A program made the translations under genes and the position numbers. Below the pieces are notes generated by a model. The model worked only from the letters and a program-made list of their open reading frames with translations. It was not told the DNA's origin and searched no databases. Below are positions 17,918 through 30,700 of a stretch of 64,000 nucleotides of DNA, piece after piece. Source of the DNA: Syngnathus acus (Eukaryota; Chordata; Actinopteri; Syngnathiformes; Syngnathidae); contig NC_051090.1 of the NCBI RefSeq assembly GCF_901709675.1, positions 10,294,342 through 10,358,341 on the forward strand, in the 5' to 3' direction. Every line of letters begins with the position of its first letter. The first letter of the stretch is position 1.

Positions 17918-18780
17918 GAAATACAATTCTTTCATTCTCTTCGACTCTTTCATTATAATTAATAAAATTATTGATCCTGAAGTGACTAAACCCAAAATAG
18001 TAGCTTCCCAGGGCTGATGAACGGAGTTAGGACGTGTGCCTTTGCACTTGACGCAGGAAGCATGCGCAGATTCTTGTTGGTAGGTAAAGAAAAGACGTGC
18101 AAGGCATTGACACAATTGAAAACTCTTTGCTTCCTCTCAACCCCGCCGGTGCTCAAATTCACTGCGGGTTTTATAGCTTCATAGTACAATGCATGATAAT
18201 GCACAAGAGTCCCTCTAGTGGCATGAGGGTAAATTACAACAATCCAAAAATACAAAAGGACAAAAATGGCTCATACAAATGCTTTCTATAAACTGAATCA
18301 TGTTTATATATGGAAGATTTTTGTTTTCCTATCACGTTTACTTTAATATTTACAACAAAATTTAAGAATGTTTATGTATTTTTGAAGTAAATATTCAATG
18401 AAGCAAGACATTTTAATAAATAATTTTGAAGGAAACCGTACCAAATGTTTTGAAATGGTTCTACCTGCTGGTGCTTTGTCGTAATTACAGCATCCTCCCC
18501 GCCTCCGAATCAGCTTGACTCATTGGTCAACGACACTACGAATCCCTATAAAGCTCAAAAATAGAATACAGATGTGTTCCTTAATTTTGTTCAATTTTTA
18601 GGAGTCTTATGTGACCCTGTTACGCTTTTTAGCTTTCGTCCATTATTTAGATGGTTATTTCACTTGCGGACAGCATGTAATTTGACACTTTTGGCTATTT
18701 TCGCTTCGCCTTTTCCACATCAGTGAGAGAGCTAGCTAGCTAGTAGCTAGCTTGCAGCCAGTCGTCCAAACTTGACCGCA
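17918..18780 (+). promoter_or_regulatory. mccc1: Spacer and probable mccc1 promoter
   Basis: No coding sequence seen. Just upstream of the mccc1 start, the sequence has an inverted CCAAT (ATTGG near 18521), a CCTATAAAG near 18545 and a GCTAGCTAGCTAG repeat around 18731-18752. Whether the TATA-like string is used is unknown: mitochondrial-enzyme genes usually lack one, and it sits about 230 bp from the ATG. Confidence 0.4.
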
Positions 18781-21700
18781 ATGGCTGCAGTCATTCTAAG
18801 TTTCCCAACTCTCCACGGTTTAAGAGTATTCACTCAGTGAGTCAACAAACAAGCTACACGCCGCTGTCTGGAAAAAATAATGCAGTCGTGTTACCCGGTC
18901 GCTCTGCCTTTCTTTATCATTAGCTTGCTACCAATCACTTTTGTAAATGCTAACCAAGCTAATGGGGCGAAAAAGCGAAGACTACAAATTACACGCTGTT
19001 GCTTTAATTGCCGTGCACACTGTCACTCATTTTATCGTATTGTCGAGAGAAGTTTGTACTCGTACATGGCTCTGCGATGTTCATATTTGAGCAAGGTTAA
19101 ATGAGCTAGCTAGCGCTGCCAAGGATGTTTACAGTACTACGCTGGTTGTACCATTCAGTTAATTATGTGCAAACTCTCTTTCCAGAAAATTGTTATGGAC
19201 CAAAAGAGGAGTGAGATTAATATCCGGAGGTGAGAAATGCTCATTGCTGTTGAAGATATAGACAGTCCAGTTTATGAGCACATATACCATTTCCCCCCCC
19301 CCATTTTTTATTTGCGCAAACATCTACTAAAATATTGCATAATGTCGTTGGTAGGGGTGAGAAGGATCGAGAAGGTGCTGATCGCCAATCGAGGGGAGAT
19401 CGCCTGTCGAGTAATGCGCACAGCAAAGAAGATGGGTGTCCGGTCGGTGGCTGTCTACAGCGACGCTGACAGACACTCCATGCATGTCGCCATGGTGAGA
19501 TGGTTCCATATGCTTTGGAAATATCTGTTCCAAAGTTCCCAAACATAAACAGCATTCCTTCTGCTTTTCTAGGCAGATGAAGCCTACCACATCGGGCCGC
19601 CTGCTCCCCAGCAGAGTTATCTCAACATGGGGAAGGTTTTAGAAGTGGCCAAAACGTCTGGGTCACATGTGAGTGGTTGTGTTCTCGGTGGACATTCAAT
19701 TGCAGCAGTAGTTTTGAATGTTCACTTGTGATTCACACGGTTGGTGTTCCGTGAACGAGGTGTTTATTGTTGTGCTTGTTGTTGCTGCTTGGGAGCCATT
19801 GTCACGTTAGCGATGCCTGTTTGAAAGGATTTGTGTGGTCCTGTTGCTTTTATGTAGGCAGTCCACCCTGGTTATGGCTTTCTGTCTGAGAATACGGAGT
19901 TTGCAGAGGCCTGTAAAGAGAATGGAATCATCTTCATTGGACCGCCATCCTCTGCCATACGAGACATGGGCATTAAAAGGTTCAGAATAAAAAAATTTCA
20001 CTCGCAATACAGTTAATAAACGCAGGCCGATAGTCATACCTTACTTTTCTTTCGCTTTTAGCACATCCAAACACATCATGTCGGCTGCCGGGGTGCCGAT
20101 TATCGGAGGTTACCATGGCGATGACCAGTCAGATGAGAGACTGCGAGCAGAGGCCGAAAAGATCGGCTACCCCGTGATGATCAAGGCGGTCCGTGGAGGA
20201 GGTGGAAAGGTGAGGCCACAAGTTCGGGGAGCAGCTGGATCATGACTTCCTCAAATTGAAAGTAATAATGTGCTCAGGGGATGCGCATCGCACGCTCCGA
20301 CTCGGAGTTCTTGGAACAGCTTCAATCTGCGAGACGAGAAGCCACTAAATCATTCAACGACGATGTCATGCTGATTGAGAAGTTTGTGGAGGATCCCAGG
20401 TAAGGAACAATCAAACTTTGCTGGAATGGTGAGCGAGACTTTTGGATTGCCTTCACTTTCCATGTGTGCAGACACGTTGAAGTTCAGGTGTTTGGGGACA
20501 TGCACGGGAACGCCGTCTACCTGTTTGAGAGGGACTGCAGCGTCCAGAGGAGACATCAGAAGATCATTGAGGAAGCGCCAGGAGTGAGCTCCTACATTCC
20601 TCGACCGTGTGACCGAGTCAAAACATGTCATGATAATAGATTGGCGTCCAAAGCAATGCGCTGTTATGCTGTCTTTCTTTTTGCTAAGCATGAGGCGTGC
20701 AAATGTCCAATGGACGGTGCTTTGTTGGACAAGAAACTGACATCATGAAATGTTTGCTTGCATAGCCCGGCATTGATGGCGAAGTCCGGAGGAAACTTGG
20801 CGAAGCGGCTGTGAGAGCGGCTGAGGCCGTCAACTATGTCGGCGCAGGTTAGATGAGCACAGCGTACATTGGCCTGGCCGCAGCCTTACGCGTGTGCCGC
20901 GTCGCCTTGCAGGCACAGTGGAGTTCATCATGGACGCCCAGCACAACTTCTACTTCATGGAGATGAACACCAGGCTGCAGGTGGAGCATCCCGTCTCCGA
21001 GATGATCACCGGCACCGACTTGGTGGAGTGGCAACTGCGGGTGAGTCGACCGCGGGTAATTCTTGATGGCGGCCCGGATCTCATCTGGGTCTCCCGTAGG
21101 TGGCGGCAGGAGAGCGCCTACCTCTGCTCCAAGATGACATCACGCTAACGGGTCACTCCTTCGAGGCCCGCATCTATGCCGAGGATCCAAACAATGACTT
21201 CCTCCCGGGGGCGGGGCCTCTGCTACATCTCTCGGCGCCTCCGCCGGACCAGCACACTCGCATCGAGACCGGAGTCAGACAAGGTGGGATTTCTGGTTGC
21301 CTGCAATATTGTAAAAAATGCGCTCATTTGTGTTTTATATTTTGCGTGTGTGGTTGTTGCTTCGTAGGAGACGAGGTGTCTGTTCATTATGATCCCATGA
21401 TAGCAAAGCTTGTAGTGTGGGGCGAGGACCGCTGTGCCGCCCTAAAGAAGCTGCGCTACTGTTTAAGGCAATACAACGTAAGACATGCCATGCCAACACG
21501 AACGTTCGTACACGTGCCAACATATTGCCCAACTTGGGGAATCATCAAAAAACATTAATTGCACAGGGCGACGACAAGTTGTCATCACAAATGGCTTTGG
21601 GTGTCCCTGAACGTAATTGAAAAGCCAACGGTGGATTTTCTTGTGCCGTCGTCAGATCGTGGGTCTGAGCACCAACATCGACTTTCTACTGAGTCTGTCG

Positions 21701-23087
21701 GGCCACCCGCAGTTTGAGGCGGGTAACGTGAGCACCGGCTTCATCCCGCAGCACTATGCCGATCTCTTCCCCACGCCCGAAGCTCCCTCCGGGGTCGCCG
21801 TCTGCCAGGCGGCACTCGGCCTGCTGCTCCACGAGCGGAAAGCCACCGAGGACTTTGCGGGCACTTCCGGAGGTGAGCCGCGTCGTCCTCATATCGGTTT
21901 CATAGCTCAATCAACGCTCGTGCATTTGTGGCCGCCAGATCCTTTCTCGCCGTTTGGCTCGAGTAGCGGCTGGAGGCTGAACACGCACGTGTCCAGGAGC
22001 ATGACGCTGCAGCTGGCAGACAAGAGTAAGTCGCCGGGAGGGAACTGTTGGCAGTCACCACAGTCATGTGAAAAACAACAATTTCTTGCTCTTCAGAGGT
22101 CATCGTGGTCGTCACATACAACAAAGACGGGAGCTACGCCATGCAGGTGAGCCGCTTTTCAACCGCCGCTTAGCAAAAGGTTCAAATCGAAGCAATTGCA
22201 AGTGTTTTCCTCGTTCAGTTGGGCGAGGAGCGGTTTCATGTGACGGGGGAGCTGGAGACAGAAGATGGAGCTTCCTTCCTGCACTGCTCTGTCAATGGCG
22301 TCAAGTCTCGACCCAAACTGGTCATCCTGGACAACAGCGTTCATCTCTTCTCCACGGTCAGCGCTACGAATTCTGTTAAAAGGACTTGGTTCGCCGCGGG
22401 AATCTTTTTTGTCACATTCCTTTCATACCCTTGCTAGCCATTGGAATCTGGAATACATAGCTTCCCGTGTTTGTCACCGGTCCAAGTTGTCCAATGACGG
22501 ACGTCTAACATTTGTGTTGTTGTGCGCGCAGGAGGGCGGTGTTGAAATGTCCGTTCCGGTTCCAAAGTATCTGGCTGCTGCGAGCGGATCCGCCGCTCAG
22601 GGTGGCGCCGTGGCCCCCATGACTGGAACTATTGAGAAGGTGACTTCCGATGAGCGCAGCGTTGTTCAATCGCCTGCTTTTTATTGACTTGGTATTCTGA
22701 TCAAATTATGCAGCCCACAACAACAAAAATAATCTGTTGAAAAATAACGCACTGTATTTGTTGAAAGTTGAATTCGACCAGATCTCATATGTTTTGTTTT
22801 GGAATGTTAGGTGATGGTGAAGGCGGGCGACAGAGTGAATGTCGGCGACCCGCTGATGGTCATGATTGCCATGAAGATGGAGGTGAGACATGTCTCAACG
22901 CACCAAGACTGAGTTCCTTGTGCAATATGTGACCGCTTCGCCAATTCAACAGCACGTCATCCGGGCACCCAAGTCGGGCGTGATCAGAAAGGTCTTTTTC
23001 GGCGAGGGCTCTCAGGCCAATCGACATGCTCCCTTGGTGGAACTGGAAGAAGAGGGCGGGGCCGACGAGGAGGCAGCGGCCCAGTAG
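18781..23087 (+). CDS. mccc1: Methylcrotonoyl-CoA carboxylase subunit alpha
   Basis: Biotin-containing mitochondrial subunit that carboxylates 3-methylcrotonyl-CoA in leucine breakdown, partnered with MCCC2. Exons: 18781-18836, 19186-19229, 19355-19494, 19573-19668, 19858-19979, 20062-20209, 20278-20399, 20472-20583, 20766-20847, 20913-21040, 21100-21283, 21368-21477, 21656-21872, 21939-22025, 22097-22146, 22219-22356, 22532-22639, 22811-22882, 22953-23087. Total 2151 nt, or 716 residues (human 725, from memory). The N-terminus ([17 protein letters not shown], then WTKRGVRL) is basic and suits a mitochondrial targeting peptide. Biotin carboxylase motifs are intact: [13 protein letters not shown], the ATP-grasp glycine loop RGGGGKGM (split by an intron), [12 protein letters not shown] and [12 protein letters not shown]. 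The biotinyl domain has IAMKME with the biotin lysine at 22874-22876. The donor after 19979 (GTTCAG) is weak. The start follows from phase and similarity. Confidence 0.97.
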
Positions 23088-23774
23088 TCGGGTGCAGTGA
23101 TATTCCATACTGGGAGACTCAAAATGAAGATTTTGGAGTAGCCATGCCATCCCTCAAGAGACCGTGGCCTTTACGCTCTGCTGCCTTTGGTGCTTTTTGG
23201 ACTCTATGTAATTGGCTGTCTGGCTAATTGTAGTCGCAGCGCGGCGGCTTGCTTCCTGTCAGGGATGTGGAGGATGAGGAACAAGCAGAATGCTGGCACA
23301 ACTTCACAATTATTGAAACGGTTACTGATGATGAGTGAGGAAGATTTTTCATTGACATGCCCACATGCTGTGTACATTGTTTCAAAAGTCTCCGTTGATC
23401 ATGAGCTATTCCAAAAGTTGAATGCAAATTAACTTTTTGTCAAATAATCCTCACACACTCCAACGAAATGTGTCCTTCTGCTTCTTATGATATTTTTGAA
23501 TACAGTAACTCTGCACTCCAGAATGCTAAGAGTGAAACGTTTAGTAGACCCTAGCTTGTGTTAGAGGACAACTTGGCTCATCTGTTACTTCAAAATGTAG
23601 AACTATGCAAAGCTTTGTACTGTGGTCTTGTGTTTGAATGACATCACATCATTAACAACCTACTTTAGAGTGACCAAATGTCTTTTTGTCCACTTTTTTT
23701 AACCATGTCTGAGCAAGTTTCATACATTTCATGAAAATGTCCAGCTTTGTATTTTCACAACACCAATTTGCATG
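23088..23774 (+). other. mccc1: mccc1 3'UTR and spacer
   Basis: No coding sequence. I find no canonical AATAAA before the transposon at 23783; an AATAAT-like variant lies near 23442. The actual poly(A) site cannot be placed. Confidence 0.4.
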
Positions 23775-23782
23775 TTATCCGC

Positions 23783-25018
23783 TAGTGTTGGCTCGTGAGT
23801 GAACAATTCGTTCAAAAGAACGAATCATTTCAGTGAACGAGCGTGAACGAATCACTTCCTAAAGTGATTCGTTCTTTTTTCAATTCATATGACTTCAACC
23901 AGTAGGTGTCGGTAATGAGCGTTAAAGCTGGTGCCACCTCGCCGTAACTTCCCGTTCACGAACGAGTCGTGAATTGCATTTCCCGTTCACCAACGAACGA
24001 ATCTGTGAGTGAACGAATCAGTGAGTGAGTGATTTGCATTTCCAGTTCATCGCGAGAACGGATCAGTGAGGGAACGAATCCTGACTTTCCCGCTCGCGAA
24101 TAAGTCCATGGGTGAACTGCCTTCCTTCCCGTGCATCAACGGATCAGTAAGTGAACGTGTTGCGTCTCCCTCCTGGCATGAACTATGTAAGCCAGAATGT
24201 AGATTTACGATTTGCCAAGGAAAGAAAGAACCACTCACTGAAACACCACTTCTTTTATGCACGTTTTCTCCAAGCTAACGGCTAACTTTATTGTATGAAG
24301 GGATGCGCCGTTATGCAAAAACGGGGAGATTATGCTTCTCTTTGGGTTTATTTTATAACACTTAAAGTAGTTTTTAAATTTCGTGTATGCATATATACGC
24401 CTAAATATTGTTATCCAATATATCTACTGCAATTGAACATTAGATTGCTGGTTTGAAATTTACTTTTATTATCATTATTATTTTAATAAACATTTAAGTT
24501 ATAACTTGTCTGGTGTTTTATTCCTTGTTTTTATATTCGCCAATTAAAAGATAAAAATCAGACATTTGGTTAACTGCTATATATGACAATATGTATGTGT
24601 TTTACGTTGTTATAGGAGTTGGTGTCCCCCAAAATAACAAATGTCGGCATAACGGATTTTTTTCCAACCTTTTATTCAAACACAAACACATTCGGTATAA
24701 TACCACCATCAACTACAATCCAACAAATACAAAATTAAAACATCAACGTCGGCATAACGTGTCGGCTCGCATAGCAGCAACGCTATGTCACTCACTCGTG
24801 AATCTTCACGAACGAACCTGAAAATGGCGGTGTACCTAATAGTGTCCGAATGACGTCACAGATCAAACAGCCAATCAGAAAGTGGGGGTGAGGGCGGGTG
24901 TGGCACTTTTCACTTTCCGTGAAGCTTTGACCATGATTTTTGATTATTTGATTTATAAAAAAAAAAACCTGATTCTAAAGATTCAGTTCACTTAAAATAA
25001 GTGGAATGCACATCACTA
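23783..25018. mobile_element. Non-autonomous hAT-type DNA transposon
   Basis: Starts TAGTGTTGGC and ends GCACATCACTA, so the ends are short inverted repeats (TAGTG-TTG / TAGTG-ATG). It is flanked by TTATCCGC (23775-23782) and TTATGCGC (25019-25026), an 8-bp target duplication with one mismatch, the hAT signature. Inside are repeated GTGAACGAATC units and two perfect hairpins (23806-23825, 8-bp arms; 23845-23874, 13-bp arms). No transposase frame is present over its 1236 bp. Confidence 0.8.
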
Positions 25019-25096
25019 TTATGCGCGGCTCAAATCTGAGTCGGAGCGCACTGCGTGTGACGTAGACACCGGCGGGGCCAGAAGAGAATTTGAGTA

Positions 25097-25427
25097 CAGT
25101 GATCCCTCGCTACTTCGCGTTTCGTTTATCGCGGCCTCACTACATCGCGGATTTTTTTTCCAAATTAAAAATCAATTTAAAAGTCAAAATAAAACTTCTA
25201 AATTGAGGAAACGTGTCTAACCTTTAGGACAATGTAGTGTTGCTCCAAATGTTCATTTACATTCCTTTAGAAGTCTGTTTTCACGTGTTAGCACGATCGC
25301 GAATTAGCATCTTTCCGCTAACTCGTTAGCCTGCCCAGTACTTTTTGTTGGTGACCGTACTTCACGGATTTCACTTATCGCGGGTGGTTTTTGGAACCAA
25401 TTATCCGCGATAAACGAGGGATTACTG
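25097..25427. mobile_element. Mariner/pogo-type MITE
   Basis: Inverted ends CAGTGATCCCTCG and CGAGGGATTACTG, each flanked by TA (25095-25096 and 25428-25429), as for Tc1/mariner insertions. The subterminal CGCG-TTTATCGCG motifs are also mirrored. 331 bp, no coding capacity. Confidence 0.88.
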
Positions 25428-25548
25428 TAGTTGTCAGTGGCGGGTTGCACAGGTGCGTCGAACAGTTATGGCCAACAACTAGCGCAAATGTTAATCATGG
25501 AAGAGTTGTGGTCAACAAAACAAGAACTTGATACTTCTTAAAAATGTA

Positions 25549-25554
25549 TTTATT
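25549..25554 (-). terminator. atp11b: atp11b poly(A) signal (AATAAA on minus strand)
   Basis: TTTATT on the plus strand, about 2.2 kb after the atp11b stop. It is the best candidate for the distal end of the 3'UTR; the DNA to its left is transposon. Confidence 0.5.
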
Positions 25555-27755
25555 CCATAAATAGAACAGCATTTCCATAAACTTTATAGATATAAGACAG
25601 TATTACAGACAAGAGGAATGGCAACAGACATCAGCCAACAGGAGTGACGAACGTGATTCTCTGCACGAGTCCAAATGCTTGGTTGACATTTTCATTTGGC
25701 CATCTTATTTAATTTAGGCCTGCAAAGACTAAACTCGTATCAGAACAAATTGACTCTCACTCTTCTGGTGACGTGAACATTTAGCCCGAATGAATTGAGC
25801 AGTTCTGCGTCACTGTCGATGGAAAATAAAACCGCACGTAGCATTCATTGAAAGGGGCTTTGTTTTCAAATAGGTGCCAATATACATGCATCAGATATCG
25901 CTGGCCAATTAGAGAGCATTTCAGTTGGATTACACAAAAATAATTTATGTCCTAGAATTAGCTTTGGAACCTTTGGTGACGTCTAAGCAGCCTTCAGATC
26001 TCCTCAAGATCGATATATAGATAAAAGATATACTGCATTGGTCTATATGGCTCCTCAGATGAGGGATGCCTTTGATAATTCAGCTGACCTTCCAAGAAAT
26101 TCTTTTGTATATTCAAACTAGATTTCCTAAGTACAGACTTACATTCTTGGTGAATATAATTTAGAAATATCACAGTTTGATCTAGCTAAGCATCTGCCGA
26201 TCAGGTGTAATAATGAGTGCTGATGCTTGCGCTCAAAAGGAACAAATGACATCATGAAAGGGTTTGCCCAACACTGAACAAATAAAACGATTGACCTTCA
26301 TGTGCAAAATGTGGTCCTTTGAGCAAGCGCACTTTGCTGTCAGTCGGTCCTGTGACAGCTACAATGCAATGAGGTCCACTGGGTGAGGAAAAACAAATGC
26401 ACATTGCTAACACGTGCGAGTGGAAAAGGAGGCAATTTGTTCACGTGTTTGGTTTAATTCAACAATATGCTTGCATCGCGGCAACGTCGCACTCTGACTT
26501 AACAGTATTGCGATGGAACAAACACAAACAACGACAAAGCAATCATGTCACAAAAACAGAGGAAGACATAACAGACCGTGGAAGGCTTTCCAATGGAGAA
26601 TCATCCCAACCCCAACCTCGTCGTGTGTTTAAAACGGTTGTCTTGTAGGGTTTCTCAAACTCACCCGAACCTGATTTATGGATTTGCATTATTTGGATGT
26701 ATAAATAAAAAAAACACAAGAACCGCGTGGCACCCAGGTGGTACGAGGCCACCGACGTGCACGGGCGTCGTCACCACCAGGTGGAAAGCAACACAGAAGA
26801 TCCAAAGCACAAATACAAATGAAATGAATAATGAACGCGATGACTTTGAAGGGAGGCAGAAACATTCGTCAGTCAAGAGCCGGCCCGCCTACCCAAGGCG
26901 TCCATCGCGAACCACGCATCATCTGGCCTTGTCGGGCTGAGTGAAGAAGGCAAAGAACACGACAGCCGCTCTCTATTTACAGTCACGTCGACAAGAAGCG
27001 GGCTTCCTGAAAAGAAATTATGGCTTTCGTAACCTTGAGGTCGGGAGAATCGAGACGAGCAAGTCGCACGAGCATGTGTGCGAGTAGGCACGAAAGAGAA
27101 CGCAGCTCTTTGGTATCGACACGGAAAGGATTCGGCCAGTGGCGGCGGTCCCAAGGGAAAGCGTGGACGGCGACAACTGCCGGATGCTACGAGGGGGGCC
27201 TTACGTCCATCTGGAAAGGAGAAAGTGCAGCTTGCATGTGGATGGAGCAACGAAGGTCATGGCGCTTTTTGGGACAAGATGCCAAAGTCTGCCGTCCATC
27301 CAACGGCTAACGGGAGTGCTAACGGAAGACGTTTGAGCTCCATGTATGAGTACACGCTTTGTCCTCACTAGGATGCCAATTCAGCACGTTCGATCCATTG
27401 AATTGTCTTACTAGTAAAACCAAAACTGTAAGACGTTTCTCGACACTGGTAGCATTTTGCTAGTAGTGGGCAGATGTCAGCCAGTACTACTTGTGAGAAA
27501 TATGACGACGTACTGAATTGTATTAGCAATGAGGGCAAGGAGTGTCATAGTGCAAGCTGGCCATGAAGTGTGCAATGTTCTTCAAGCAGCGTTGTCTCCT
27601 CAAATGAAGTTCATGCACTGCTGAGGACCTTCAATTATTAAGGTGCCCAGCAGTCCTTTGGTTTCAGGAGCAGCAGCTTCAGCTGAGTCCACTTCCGCAA
27701 TGGACTCATGACTAAGTAAGCTTAGAAGGGGGGGTGAGGAGGGGGGGGGGGCAGC
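25555..27755 (-). other. atp11b: Probable atp11b 3'UTR
   Basis: No exon-like coding sequence. AT-rich unique DNA, with long runs of A or G near 26708 and 27728-27751. It is assigned to the 3'UTR because it lies between the atp11b stop and the AATAAA at 25549-25554. Transcript extent is inferred. Confidence 0.4.
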
Positions 27756-30700
27756 TCAGCAGTGGGCGACCTCGATGGGGGACAGCGTCAGGACACTACG
27801 ATCGTTGGAGTAGAAGTTGTCTCCGTCAGCCCAAGACCTGAAACGAGGCAGCAGTAACCGAGGATTAGGACGGCGGCCGTGCTGCAGGCGGGCAGGAGCG
27901 CAAAGGGGCGGCCCGGCAGCTGCCTTGCTCATTTGCTAACCACCTTTTCTCAGAATTAGAACCGGCGCTAGCAAGTGGGAAAGAAGAGGCGTCAATGAAG
28001 GATGATGGAAAAGTGCAACAGGATGCGGGTTGAGTACTGAAGCCCCATTCAAAATGTTTTGCGGACCCTCTGAGGCAGGGGTGTCAGACTTTGGCCCGCG
28101 GGCCAATTTTGGTCCAGAATGTAATTATATTTGGCCCGCAAACACAAATTCTGCATAGACTGTGTCAATACTAAAATTGCAAATTGTCTTCACTTTAAAA
28201 AAAAAAAATAGAGACTCTGCTAGCAATTTTTATTACCACTCGTCTTTTTTAAAAATTTGAACAGTTTTAACACGTCTCTGATTTCAAAACTACTAGTCAT
28301 TCATAAGTTTGTTGTGTACTCTGTACTGTATATAATACGAGACGTTGATACATTTATTTGGGTTGTCAGAATGGCCCTCTGAAGGAAACTATGATTACGA
28401 TGCGGCCTGCGATAAAGATGTGTTTGGCACCACTGCTCTGTGGTATCCTTGCCCCCCCCCATGAAAAAAACTCCTAGCTCCGCCAGTGTCTCAGAGGGAG
28501 CACATGTGACTTCATCTACTCAACCCGAATCAAAATAATGATTACAAAGAGAAATAATTAGTGATTTAAAAAAAAAAAAAAGCAAAAGAACCACATTCCG
28601 ACGTCTAATCTACAAAGCCAAACTTTGAAGTCCTTTGACTTTTTAATTGATCTCCATTTGCCAAGATAAAGACAACCGTTTTAAGCCCTGCTAAAGGCCA
28701 GAAAAGGCCAAGCCGCCCAGCGACTTGACTCAAACTGAAAAAAATACAGCGCGGCAGTTGAGCTCAGCCGGGTCAAGATGGAGCTCGCGGCATCATGTCC
28801 CGCTCCGCTCGACAGCCACGAAAGCACTGGCGGGATAAAATGTTATGACACAATCCCGAGGAAAAAAAACAGAGCGGTAAACAGAGCAGGAAGATTTTTG
28901 ACATTTGTCGGGGGGAGGCGAGGGGCACAAAAGCCCACATTTGCCAAAGAACACGCAACATGAAGGCCACCGCGTGCAACGACGGGTCCATCTTGCAGTC
29001 GCAGTTTAGGCTCCCAGCTAAATTTGAAAAATCCACCGCAATGCAAAGGTGAGGGCAATCTTTTCATGATTTAGAAGATGCACGACAGACGGCCCGAGGA
29101 GATTATCACATTGAAATGGCGCACTAATTATTTTGTGAATAATTGAAGGTCTCGTGGGTTAATGAGATTGTTACGCAAAGTGCCTCCAATTTTAATAAGT
29201 AGTTAAGAGAAGAAAACGAGAAGCTCTGCCTCAAATGAAACTACTCGAAAAGTATTGACTTGTGCATTATCAAGTAAAAAATAAAAATATTTTTTTAGCA
29301 TTTGGCCTACATTATACCATCATTAGAAAATGAAGGTTGAATTAAGTCTGCAGTGCATGATTAGCTTCACTTTTGGTATTTTCCAATGTTTAGTTAATTT
29401 TTGAACACAGTATAATGTAGGCCAAAGACAAAAAAAGCTTTTTTTTTTTTTTTGGGCATTATCAAAAAAAATCTAATCTTCACTGGCTTTTATATAGTTC
29501 TACAGAAGTTAAAGTGCATCGTAAAGTGTCCCTGAAAGGTGGCTTGATGAACGGGGCTGTTGCGTAGGCACACAGGATGTTGCTAGCAATGACAAACATG
29601 CTAATAAAGGGCCAACACAGACGAAGTTACATAGTGCGTCACATTACGAGCCGTTGCGTACCCATATAGTAGGACTGGTTGAGATCAAAGTGTCGTTAAA
29701 TATATTAGTGGCGAGATTATAGCTTGACACTTTTGGCTCGGCCAGAGTTGACTCTTTCCACATTGGAGTTGATGCAAGAAAGCGTTGCCGCCGCCGTTAG
29801 CATTCACTTGGCTCAAGCGCTCGCATGAGCCACATTATGATTAATATTTGAAAGCATGTTTGATGCCGTCGTCGTCCTGGCCCACCTGTTGCTGCGGCCG
29901 GATGACTCGCAACGGTCGCCGGCGGGCGGGCAACGTCCGCTCATTTGCTCCAGGAGGCCGACCAGGCGGGAACAGCCGCTTTGCCCGTGTTGGTAGCAGC
30001 ACAAGGATTCCACGCAGCTGAGCGCCTTGGCCTGGGGGGCTGATAAAGACTGCAGGAGTAAAAAAATAAAGCAGAGTAGAGGAAGATGTAGGGAGGAGAA
30101 TCCGTTAGTGACTCAATCAAAATGGCTACGCTACTCAAAGGCAGGCAATGGAGGCGACTTGGCAGCACATCGGAATGGACGACAATCAAAGCATGCTACC
30201 AAATGGCACTGAAATGGTCAAATGAAGAAACAAATTTAGAAGCACAAGGACAAGAAAACCTTTGGCTAGCTAATCGGCGTCTTGGATCATAAAGCCACAA
30301 CGAAATTTCTGCGTACAAAATTGCAATTTTTTTTTTTTGCTCGACGAGGCTCTGACTTTGACAACTGTGAGCTTGAATCGAAGATGAACAGACCGTGAGC
30401 TAGAAAATCCTCTTGTTAAATAGACATTTTTAAAGAATAATAAGTGACGCTGACGCAAAGCTACTCGAATATCTGCATAGCAGCAGGTTATCGACGAATA
30501 CAAAAAGTGATAAAAAACAAACAAACACTAAATGCAAGTGTAGTCGTCAAAGTTCATTTCAGTTTAGTGGTCTCAAAACCCTTTATGCTGGACTATAAAT
30601 AAAGTCATCTTATAAATCGATTCTGTTCGCTCTAACTTGGTGAGTCATTTGATTCATCTGTGAAACCGCTATTTAAAAAAAAAAAAAAAAGTAGACATCA

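Noticed and set aside
18545-18552. Definite TATA box for mccc1
   Set aside because: About 230 bp from the start codon with no other support; kept only as a possibility within the promoter entry.
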